Source of the DNA: a bacterium
Lineage (GTDB): Bacteria > Vulcanimicrobiota > Vulcanimicrobiia > Vulcanimicrobiales > SCRA01
Direction of reading: 5' to 3'
Assembly: GCA_004298665.1 (NCBI GenBank)
Contig: SCQY01000176.1
Span: 1-50,100, forward strand
Length of the DNA stretch: 50,100 nt
Numbering within the stretch: the first letter of the stretch is position 1; each line of letters begins with the position of its first letter. The notes under the pieces are model-generated. The model did no database searches, had not been told where the DNA came from, and saw nothing but the letters and a program-made list of their open reading frames with translations. Shown one piece after another: positions 8,247 to 14,626 of this stretch. The position numbers and the translations under genes are program-made.

Positions 8247-9395
8247 ATGCGAATCCGCCCTCTTGCAGCACTCGCGGCCGGTGCCGCTCTGGCCCTCTCC
8301 ATCTCCCCCGCCGGCGCCGCCGCACCATCGGGGACTCCGGTGACGATCGGCGCCATTCTCTCCATCTCCGGACCGTTCGCGCCGCTGGGCGAGCCGGAGC
8401 GCAACGCACTGCAAGTCGCCGAGCGCGACATCAACGCGACGGGCGGCATCGCGGGGCACCCGCTGAAGATCGTTATCATGGACGACGAAGGGAAGCCCGA
8501 CGTCTCCTCTCAGCTTGCCACGCAGTTGGTCTCGCAGCACGTGATCGGCATCATCGGCGGCACGCTCACGGCCAATACCCAAGCTGCCTACCGCGTGGCC
8601 GAAGCGGCGCAAGTACCGGAGATCTTCATGACGCCCACGGCGCAGCTCTGGGAGACCAAGCGCGGCATCGCGCCCTACCTCTTCCAGTCGGTGCCGCGCA
8701 ACGAGCTGGAGACGGAAAAGCTCTCGCTGTTCGCTAAGAACCGGCTGGGCGCGAAGAAAATCGCCGTCCTCTACGACGAGAACCCCTATGGCCAGATCGG
8801 CCACAAGCTGTTGGCCGCACGCGCGAAGCAGGACGGCCTGAGCGTCGTCGCCGAGGAGCAGTATCCCACCACGGCCAGCGATCTCACCCCGCAGCTGCTG
8901 AAGGTGCAGCAGAGCGGAGCCGACACGGTCTTCCTGTGGGGCGCATCCGAGGCGCCGGCGATCGCGGCGCGCCAGATCCGCCAGCTCAAGCTCAAGGTGC
9001 ACATCGTCGGCGCGACGGGCATTCTCTCGCAGAATTTCATCCGAGTCGCGGGCCCGGACGCTGAAGGCGTCTACTCGGACACCGATCTGAACACCACTTC
9101 ACCCGATGCCGTGGAGGAGCACTTCATCGGCGCCTATCGCAACGAGTTCAAAACGCCGCCCAACAACTTCGCCTCCTTCGCTTGGGATGCCGCGCACCTC
9201 TTTCAGTTCGCGGCGCAGGCCAACGGCGGAAAGCTCGACGGGCCCTCGATCGTCAAGGCGTGGGAGACGATGAGGCCCTACCACGGCACGACGGCGTTCT
9301 TCAAGTTCACCGACAAGGATCACAACGGGATCGCCATCGATTCGCTGCACATGACCGAAGTCAAGAGCGGAGCGTGGGCCGTCATCAAGGAGTAG
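8247..9395 (+). CDS. ABC transporter substrate-binding protein (Leu/Ile/Val-type)
   Basis: A 382-residue periplasmic binding protein. A Sec signal (MRIRPL, an Ala/Leu core, cleavage near AGAAA at about residue 26) is followed by the family pattern VTIGAILSISGPFAPLGEPERNALQVAERDINATGGI. AAAGGAG lies nine bases before the ATG. Unlike the receptor at 297-1472, this one has no twin-arginine motif. Its divergent placement next to livH makes it the likely receptor of the Liv transporter encoded at 4692-8127. The specificity cannot be read; related receptors bind branched-chain amino acids, amides or aromatic acids. Confidence 0.9.
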   Translation: MRIRPLAALAAGAALALSISPAGAAAPSGTPVTIGAILSISGPFAPLGEPERNALQVAERDINATGGIAGHPLKIVIMDDEGKPDVSSQLATQLVSQHVIGIIGGTLTANTQAAYRVAEAAQVPEIFMTPTAQLWETKRGIAPYLFQSVPRNELETEKLSLFAKNRLGAKKIAVLYDENPYGQIGHKLLAARAKQDGLSVVAEEQYPTTASDLTPQLLKVQQSGADTVFLWGASEAPAIAARQIRQLKLKVHIVGATGILSQNFIRVAGPDAEGVYSDTDLNTTSPDAVEEHFIGAYRNEFKTPPNNFASFAWDAAHLFQFAAQANGGKLDGPSIVKAWETMRPYHGTTAFFKFTDKDHNGIAIDSLHMTEVKSGAWAVIKE

Positions 9396-9614
9396 CACCC
9401 CGCGAGGTGCGCGCTCTGAGGGGTGCTCGCGAAGGGGTTTCCGGAGTGAGCGGAGCCCGGGGTTTCGTCTCCAGGACGAAACCATATTCAAGGACTCGTG
9501 GGTCCCCGCCGAGCCTGCGAGGTGGGGAAATGCGGGAGCGAGTGAGGCTTTAAGCGCGCCGGAGCGTGATGCGAAGGCGCGCGACCCCGGAGCCGAGCAC
9601 CCCGAAGAACGCGG
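9396..9614. repeat. 219-base intergenic spacer with several inverted repeats
   Basis: No gene is seen between the convergent binding-protein gene and rodA. The spacer holds AGCACCCC-N18-GGGGTGCT (9394-9401 and 9420-9427), a perfect 9-bp stem GGTTTCGTC-N5-GACGAAACC (9461-9483) and GCGCGCC-N15-GGCGCGC (9554-9582). Three loosely related phrases of the form GGAG(T/C)GAGnGnGGC occur around 9444, 9535 and 9561. The 9461 hairpin may terminate transcripts from both sides; the rest looks like a repeat-type intergenic element. Confidence 0.4.
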
Positions 9615-10718
9615 CTAGAATACCAGGCGGTGCCGCTGCAGATAGATATTCAGCAGCACGCCGATCGCCATGAAGTTGGTGATCAGCGCAGAGCCGCCGA
9701 AACTCATGAACGGGAGCGGGATGCCGGCGATCGGCATGATGCCGATGGTCATCCCGACGTTGACCATCACGTGGAAGGCGACCATCGCGACGAAGCCCGC
9801 AGCCAGCAGCACGCCGAACTTGTCGCGTGCACTGGCCACGGCGGCGATGCCGCCCCACAGCACGACGGCGTAGGCGGCCAGCAGTGCCGCCGCGCCGATG
9901 AAGCCCGTCTCCTCGGCCAGCACCGTGAAGATGAAGTCGCGCGAGTGCTCGGGCACGAAGTTGAGCTGCGTCTGCGAGCCGTGGAAGAGGCCGCGCCCCA
10001 GAAGCTGACCGTCGCCCACGGCGATCTTCGATTGATTGAGATTCCAGCCCGCACCCTGCGGATCGGCCTTGGGATTGAGGAAGACCAACAGGCGAGAGCG
10101 CTGGAAGGGCTTGAGCACGAAGGACGTGCCGACCGTAAAGGCAGCCGTTGCCACGACCCCGGCCGTATAGACGGCGAAGACGCGCAGATTGTCCAAGCCG
10201 AAGAAGAGCTGCGTGGTGAAGATGGCGCCCAACACGAGCGTGGTCCCGAGATCGGGCTGCTTCACGACCAACAGCGCGGGAAACGCCAGCGTAAAGAGCG
10301 GGTTGACCAGATCCCGCAGCTTGTCGTACTTGCGCTCCTCGGAGAGCATCGCCGCGAGCGTCACCGCCATGAAGAACTTGGCAAACTCCGAAGGCTGGAA
10401 CGTGCCCAGCGGACCAAGCGAGATCCAGCGCTGGGCCCCTAGTGCCGACTGCCCCTTGGCCAGCACGATGCCCAGCAGGATCAAGTTGAGCGCGTAGAGA
10501 TACGGTGCCGCCTTCTTCCACCAATGATAGTCGATCGAGGAGAAGGCGATCATCACGCCGATGCCGGCGATCAGATAGAGCGCCTGCTTCTTAGCCTCGC
10601 TCGACGCGGCGGGATCGTGCAGCGTGGCCGAGTGAATGAAGAGCACGCCCGCCAGCGCGATGAGGACGCAGACGCCGGCCAAGACGAAGTTGTAGGAGCG
10701 GTACCAAGCACGATCCAC
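9615..10718 (-). CDS. rodA: Rod-shape-determining protein RodA (SEDS peptidoglycan polymerase)
   Basis: A 367-residue SEDS-family membrane protein with about ten helices. Landmarks are an N-terminal GVLFIHSAT, the block GAQRWISLGPLGTFQPSEFAKF, a large periplasmic loop with GWNLNQSKIAVGDGQLLGRGLFHGSQTQL split over 230-260, and the C-terminal GIPLPFMSFGGSALITNF. The RWISLG and QPSEFAK signatures and the length favour RodA over FtsW. Family role: glycan-strand polymerase of the elongation machinery, working with a class B PBP, which is not in this window. The start is GTG with no clear ribosome-binding site; a 7-bp inverted repeat lies 13 bases upstream. No mre genes are adjacent. Confidence 0.93.
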   Translation of the reverse strand: MDRAWYRSYNFVLAGVCVLIALAGVLFIHSATLHDPAASSEAKKQALYLIAGIGVMIAFSSIDYHWWKKAAPYLYALNLILLGIVLAKGQSALGAQRWISLGPLGTFQPSEFAKFFMAVTLAAMLSEERKYDKLRDLVNPLFTLAFPALLVVKQPDLGTTLVLGAIFTTQLFFGLDNLRVFAVYTAGVVATAAFTVGTSFVLKPFQRSRLLVFLNPKADPQGAGWNLNQSKIAVGDGQLLGRGLFHGSQTQLNFVPEHSRDFIFTVLAEETGFIGAAALLAAYAVVLWGGIAAVASARDKFGVLLAAGFVAMVAFHVMVNVGMTIGIMPIAGIPLPFMSFGGSALITNFMAIGVLLNIYLQRHRLVF

Positions 10719-10730
10719 TGCGGGGCAAGT

Positions 10731-10746
10731 TATCGCCCAGGCGATA
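10731..10746. promoter_or_regulatory. Inverted repeat upstream of rodA
   Basis: TATCGCC-CA-GGCGATA, perfect 7-bp arms, lies between the rodA start and the end of the upstream small gene. On the minus strand the right arm runs into GATAAC just before the GTG, so it could be an operator overlapping a promoter or a terminator for the small gene. No T-run follows. Confidence 0.4.
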
Positions 10747-10767
10747 GGAAAGCCTGCCCGCGAGGCC

Positions 10768-10908
10768 TCAGATCGTCAGCGTGCTGGGCGGCGGATCGCT
10801 GGCCGGGAACGACTCGGCTAACGTCTCGTCGTAGGGATCCTCGAGCGGTTCGGGATCCGGCCCGCCCGGCCGGCCGCCTGGTGCTGTGCCTTCACGCGAC
10901 TTCTCCAT
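10768..10908 (-). CDS. 46-residue 'ESFPASDPP' small protein
   Basis: A short frame, ATG at 10908 and TGA at 10768-10770, encodes a Pro/Gly/acidic N-terminal half and then DETLAESFPASDPPPSTLTI. The 'D..L.ESFPASDPPS' ending is one I recognise from many small hypothetical proteins of proteobacteria and other phyla, often found near stress genes. No function is established to my knowledge. The sequence looks disordered with one conserved linear motif. It lies divergent from the Dps-like gene, which is consistent with a stress-linked role (inference). The ribosome-binding site is weak. Confidence 0.7.
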   Translation of the reverse strand: MEKSREGTAPGGRPGGPDPEPLEDPYDETLAESFPASDPPPSTLTI

Positions 10909-10919
10909 GCTGGCTCATA

Positions 10920-10965
10920 TACCCACGAGCGGGTACAACCATTGGCATACCTGTCACTCTATAAC
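10920..10965 (+). promoter_or_regulatory. Divergent region upstream of the Dps-like gene with TACCC-N6-GGGTA
   Basis: A dyad TACCC-N6-GGGTA (10920-10935) and a TATAAC hexamer (10960-10965, possible -10) lie before the Dps-like gene. GAGAGGGG at 10967-10974 is the likely ribosome-binding site for the GTG at 10982. There is no good -35 at 17 bases from TATAAC, so the promoter assignment is tentative. Confidence 0.35.
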
Positions 10966-10981
10966 CGAGAGGGGCCACAAC

Positions 10982-11488
10982 GTGCCGACCGACGCGACGC
11001 AAACGCTAGCTCTCCATACGACCAAGATAGACATCCCCGAGCCTGACCGCGCACAACTCACCACGCTCCTCAACGAGACGCTTGCCGATGCACTCGATCT
11101 CCAGAGCCAAGTGAAGCACGCCCACTGGAACGTGAAGGGGATGAACTTCATCGCTCTCCATGAGCTCTTCGACTCGATCGCATCGATCCTGGTCGAGCAG
11201 ATCGATCTCGTTGCCGAGCGCATCACGGCGCTCGGAGGCACGGCACGCGGCACCCTCCGCCGCGCCGCCCGCGACTCGCGCATCGGAGAGTACCCCGACG
11301 ACATCCGCGACGGGAAGAGTCACGTCGCGGCGCTGGTCGATCGCCTCGCGGTCTACGCGCACAACCTGCGCCTAGGCATCGAGACGAGCGAGACGATCGG
11401 CGACCCCGACACCAACGACCTCTATGTCGAGATCTCGCGCGGCATCGAGAAGCAGCTCTGGTTCCTGGAGGCGCACCTGCAAGCCTAA
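10982..11488 (+). CDS. dps: Dps/ferritin-like DNA-protection protein
   Basis: A 168-residue four-helix ferritin-like protein. The Dps ferroxidase signature is visible: KHAHWNVKGMNFIALHELFD followed by QIDLVAERITALGG (His/Asp/Glu ligands across the dimer interface). Family role: a dodecamer that oxidises and stores iron with peroxide and shields DNA. I start at GTG 10982 with GAGAGGGG eight bases upstream; the frame stays open further upstream but without a ribosome-binding site. A GTARGTLR segment in the helix 2-3 loop is typical of this Dps subgroup. It is divergent from the small ESFPASDPP gene. Confidence 0.9.
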   Translation: MPTDATQTLALHTTKIDIPEPDRAQLTTLLNETLADALDLQSQVKHAHWNVKGMNFIALHELFDSIASILVEQIDLVAERITALGGTARGTLRRAARDSRIGEYPDDIRDGKSHVAALVDRLAVYAHNLRLGIETSETIGDPDTNDLYVEISRGIEKQLWFLEAHLQA

Positions 11489-11502
11489 GCGGGCGCACCC
11501 TG

Positions 11503-11931
11503 CTAACCCGCTTCGGGTGCCCGCTTAGCCTTCGAGCGCTTGCGGCGCGCCGGAACGGTGACGGCTTCCGCGCCTGTCTGCGCCGGGGTCTCGGGAAGGC
11601 CGAGGTCCACGGCGCCCGTGGCTTCGTCGTGCGTGACGGCCGCTTCGACCGCCATCGGCGGCGGCAGCGGCCGCGCCCGCACTCCCTTGATGGGAATGTT
11701 GGCCAACAACGCCACGTCGTTCTCGCGCGTCTCGAACGTCACGTCCAGGCCGACTTCGTCGATCTCCATGTAGCGCGAGATCGTCGCGATGAGGTCGCAG
11801 CGCAGCTGATCGACCACGTCCGGGGCCAAGTGGATGCGGTCGGAGAGCAGCACCAAACGCAGACGCTCTTTGGCCACGACCCCCGACGGAGCGGGGCGGA
11901 AGAAACGCTGGATCGCGTCCAACCAACTCAT
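11503..11931 (-). CDS. minE: Cell division topological specificity factor MinE, with a long C-terminal tail
   Basis: A 142-residue MinE. Residues 1-32 carry the anti-MinCD and membrane-contact region (MSWLDAIQRFF, then VAKERLRLVLLSDR, the family's 'AKeRLqiil..dR'), and residues about 38-75 the dimerisation domain (QLRCDLIATISRYMEID). Family role: displaces MinC and stimulates the MinD ATPase so that division inhibition is confined to the poles. Usual length is 80-95; here about 60 extra residues end in a basic tail (ARRKRSKAKR). The ATG overlaps the minD stop (ATGA) with GGAGGA upstream, so it is coupled to the second minD. Confidence 0.92.
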   Translation of the reverse strand: MSWLDAIQRFFRPAPSGVVAKERLRLVLLSDRIHLAPDVVDQLRCDLIATISRYMEIDEVGLDVTFETRENDVALLANIPIKGVRARPLPPPMAVEAAVTHDEATGAVDLGLPETPAQTGAEAVTVPARRKRSKAKRAPEAG

Positions 11932-12800
11932 CGGCGTCCTCCGATCCACGCAGCGAGACGCTCGAAGAAGGTGCCTTCACCGCTGTAGTCTTCTATCTCC
12001 ACCTGCTCCCCCTCGAGCCGCGCTACAGCTCGGCGGTAGGCCTCACCGGAACGCGACGCATCGATCAGCGAGACGGGCTCGCCGCGATTGGTGGCCACCA
12101 CGACTTCGGCTTCGTCGGGAATCACGCCCAGGAGCGGCAGACGCAGAATTTCATCGACCTGCGCGACGGAGAGCATCTTCCCTCTACGCACCAGGTTCGG
12201 ACGCAGGCGATTGACGACCAATTGCGCCTCGACGCCTTTTGGCAGCAAGCCGACGACGCGATCGGCATCGCGCACGGCGCTGACTTCCGGCGTGGTCACC
12301 ACGATCGCGCGCTGAGCGCCGACGACGGCGTTCTTGAAGCCCATCTCGATTCCGGCGGGACAGTCGATGAGCACGTATTCGAAGCGCTTGCGCAGCGTTT
12401 CGATCAACGCTGCCATGTCGGCCGTGACCACGTCGTCTTTCTCGCGCGTCTGCGCCGCGGGAAGCAGAACCATCGACGGCACGCGCTTGTCCTGCACCAG
12501 CGCCTCGTCGAGCGTGCACTTCTTTTCGATGACGTCCAGAAAGTGGTGCGAGACGCGGTTCTCCAGCCCCAGCACCACGTCGAGGTTGCGCAATCCCACG
12601 TCGGCGTCGACCAGACAAACGGAACGCCCGCGCGCGGCGAGCGCCGCGCCGATGTTCGCCGTCGAAGTCGTCTTGCCGACGCCGCCCTTACCGGAAGTGA
12701 CGACGATCGCGGTGCCCATGCGCTGCGTGCCCAGCGCCGCGCCTACGGGCGCCTCTCCGTGTTCGGCCTGTACCGCTGCGGCGGCTTGCTGCTCGGCCAT
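11928..12800 (-). CDS. minD: Septum site-determining ATPase MinD, paralogue 2 (minE-proximal)
   Basis: A 290-residue MinD with the deviant Walker A TSGKGGVGKTTS at about residues 35-46, DADVGLRNLDVVLG, VLIDCPAGIE and TTPEVSAVRDADRV, and a C-terminal amphipathic membrane-targeting helix (TFFERLAAWIGGRR). It has a 27-residue N-terminal extension rich in Ala/Gln/Glu before the first strand; I keep it because AGGAGAGGG lies just before that ATG, whereas the internal ATG has none. It starts 12 bases after the other minD and overlaps minE by four bases. Compared with its paralogue it keeps every catalytic residue I can see, so both are probably active. Confidence 0.9.
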   Translation of the reverse strand: MAEQQAAAAVQAEHGEAPVGAALGTQRMGTAIVVTSGKGGVGKTTSTANIGAALAARGRSVCLVDADVGLRNLDVVLGLENRVSHHFLDVIEKKCTLDEALVQDKRVPSMVLLPAAQTREKDDVVTADMAALIETLRKRFEYVLIDCPAGIEMGFKNAVVGAQRAIVVTTPEVSAVRDADRVVGLLPKGVEAQLVVNRLRPNLVRRGKMLSVAQVDEILRLPLLGVIPDEAEVVVATNRGEPVSLIDASRSGEAYRRAVARLEGEQVEIEDYSGEGTFFERLAAWIGGRR

Positions 12801-12812
12801 CGTTGCCCTCTC

Positions 12813-13610
12813 CTATCCTGCCAGCGCGCCCCAGAGTTTCACGAGAAAACTCTGCGGCTCGAGGCTCGTGAACGGCACCATCTCGCCTTCCAAGCGGCGC
12901 GCGATCTTGGCATAGATCATAGCAAGCCGCGTGCCGTCGTCGAGTGCAACGGGCTCGCCGCGGTTGGTCGTGTCGATGACGTCCTCGTCGTCGGGAACGA
13001 TACCCAACAGTTCGAGGCCCAATACTTCACAGACGTCGTCCACCGAGAGCATATCGCCCGCCTTCACCAGCTCCGGGCGGATGCGGTTGACGATGAGGCG
13101 CGTGGGCAGTCCGCGCTCGCCGAGCTTCCCCACGATACGATCGGCGTCACGAATCGCGCTCACTTCCGGCGTCGTGATGACGAGCGCCTCCTCGGCACCT
13201 GCGACGGCGTTGCGAAAGCCGTGCTCGATGCCCGCGGGGCAGTCGATCAGTACGTAGTCCGCCATCCCCGCCAGCTCGCGCGTGATGGATTCCATCTGCT
13301 CCTCGGTCACTGCTTGTTTGTCGCGCGTCTGCGCCGCCGGCAGCAGCCAAAGGCAATCGTCGAAACGCTTGTCCTTGATCATGGCGGAGCGCAGCGCGCA
13401 GCGTCCTTCGGCTACTTCAACCAGATCGAAGACGATGCGCTTCTCGAGTCCGAGCACGAGGTCCAAGTTGCGCAAACCGATGTCGGCATCCACCAGCACC
13501 ACCTTACGTCCGCTGCGCGCCAGCGCGCAGCCGAGGTTGGCGGTGGTGGTCGTCTTACCGACGCCGCCCTTGCCCGAGGTGATGACGATGCGCCGCCCCA
13601 TTTCGCTCAC
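12813..13610 (-). CDS. minD: Septum site-determining ATPase MinD, paralogue 1 (minC-proximal)
   Basis: A 265-residue MinD of standard length, with TSGKGGVGKTTT (about 11-22), DADIGLRNLDLVLG, VLIDCPAGIEHGFRNA, TTPEVSAIRDADRI and a C-terminal amphipathic helix, QSFLVKLWGALAG. Family role: an ATP-dependent membrane dimer that recruits MinC and oscillates with MinE. GTG at 13610 was chosen with GGGAG upstream; an ATG three codons later is possible. It sits 49 bases after minC and 12 bases before the second minD. The two copies share most of the core but differ in termini and many surface positions, so the duplication is not recent. Confidence 0.92.
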   Translation of the reverse strand: MSEMGRRIVITSGKGGVGKTTTTANLGCALARSGRKVVLVDADIGLRNLDLVLGLEKRIVFDLVEVAEGRCALRSAMIKDKRFDDCLWLLPAAQTRDKQAVTEEQMESITRELAGMADYVLIDCPAGIEHGFRNAVAGAEEALVITTPEVSAIRDADRIVGKLGERGLPTRLIVNRIRPELVKAGDMLSVDDVCEVLGLELLGIVPDDEDVIDTTNRGEPVALDDGTRLAMIYAKIARRLEGEMVPFTSLEPQSFLVKLWGALAG

Positions 13611-13659
13611 GATGCCGTTCTCCCGGATACCGTCACGTTCTCTCTCCTTGCTGCTCTCT

Positions 13660-14454
13660 TCACCGTGGTGGGGCGTAGGGCACGATCACGATGCGCCCGT
13701 CCTCCACGCGTGCGAGCTCGGGGGCGGGAATGTGCCGCCGCTCGCCCTCGGGGGCGACGGCAATATGCGGACCGATGCGCAACTGCGTCGGCGCGAGGTC
13801 GAGGGCAAAGACGCAGGCCCCCACGTCGCCTTGTGCCCCGGCATGGGCGATGCCGCGCAGGGCGCCGACCACGACGATATCGCCCGTAGCGATCAACTCG
13901 GCGCCGGGGTTGACGTCGCCCAGTACGACGATCGAGCCGCGCTGGCGAATCGCCTGCCCGCCCCGCAGCGTACCGCGATGCAGGACCGTCTCAGCGGCGG
14001 CCTCGTCCGAAGATCGCGCCGCGGGAACGCCTTCTAGCTCGCGAACCGCGCGCAGCCGGCGGCGCGCAAGGTCGGCGCGAGCGCCCGCGAAGTCGGCTTG
14101 CGTTGAGCGCGCCGCAGCGGAGAGGCGGCGTACCTTGGACGGCCCTTTGGCCAGCGGTCCGAGGTAGGCTAGGCCGCGCCGCTCGGCAAACTCGGCGATC
14201 GCCGGCCCGCCGCGCACGCCGGCAAGCTGGATCTCGCGCTCGGCGAGAGCCGCCAGCAGATCGTCGAAGGCCCCCTCGTCGGGCACGGCATCGCCGAAAG
14301 AGAGCACGCCGCCGGCTCCTCGGTAGAAGTCGGGGGAGGCTTCGAGCTTCGCTCGGATCTCGGGCAAGAGCTCCGCAAGGGGGGCTTCGAAGAGATCGAA
14401 CTCCAGCCCGCTGCGCGTCCCGCGAACGATCGGCATGGCGCCCCATACGCTCAT
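13660..14454 (-). CDS. minC: Septum site-determining protein MinC
   Basis: A 264-residue MinC. The N-terminal domain (about 1-95) has the ferredoxin-like pattern PIVRGTRSGLEFDL...APLAELLPEIRAKL. An Ala/Arg-rich linker follows, then the C-terminal beta-helix with LRGGQAIRQRGSIVVLGDVN, PGAELIATGDIVVVGALRG and the strand that ends in ALDLAPTQLRIG. The MinD-contact motif RSGQ is RGGQ here. Family role: inhibitor of FtsZ assembly, brought to the membrane by MinD. The start is uncertain: I use ATG 14454; ATG 14436 is close to GGGG. It is the first gene of minC-minD-minD-minE. Confidence 0.88.
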   Translation of the reverse strand: MSVWGAMPIVRGTRSGLEFDLFEAPLAELLPEIRAKLEASPDFYRGAGGVLSFGDAVPDEGAFDDLLAALAEREIQLAGVRGGPAIAEFAERRGLAYLGPLAKGPSKVRRLSAAARSTQADFAGARADLARRRLRAVRELEGVPAARSSDEAAAETVLHRGTLRGGQAIRQRGSIVVLGDVNPGAELIATGDIVVVGALRGIAHAGAQGDVGACVFALDLAPTQLRIGPHIAVAPEGERRHIPAPELARVEDGRIVIVPYAPPR

Positions 14455-14476
14455 TCGCACGCATCGCCCTGCGCCG

Positions 14477-14514
14477 TCCACAACCGGTCCACAACTTTCG
14501 GACGGTATCCACAA
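14477..14514. promoter_or_regulatory. Three TCCACAA repeats upstream of minC (DnaA-box-like)
   Basis: TCCACAA occurs at 14477-14483, 14488-14494 and 14508-14514, that is, at 11- and 20-base steps, all in one orientation, in the 172-base divergent region between minC and the M48 protease gene. The third, in GTATCCACA, differs by one base from the DnaA box TTATCCACA; the others match at six of nine. No AT-rich unwinding element is present, so this would be a regulatory cluster, not an origin. Confidence 0.4.
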
Positions 14515-14626
14515 GCCATCCCCAAGCTTTTCTCAGGCTTGCCGAGGACAATGCAAACAGGCCCGCGCGGGCGCCGAACGTAACCCTCCATATTCGACCC
14601 GGCTCTCCCTAGGGCGAGGAACGTCC

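Noticed and set aside
12222..13889. 555-codon plus-strand open frame opposite the two minD genes
   Set aside because: It lies fully antisense to conserved minD genes, has the His/Arg/Asp-rich composition typical of reverse-strand frames in GC-rich DNA, and resembles no family.
14455..14626. Chromosome origin (oriC) at the TCCACAA cluster
   Set aside because: Only one good DnaA-box match, no AT-rich unwinding element and no dnaA/dnaN gene nearby.
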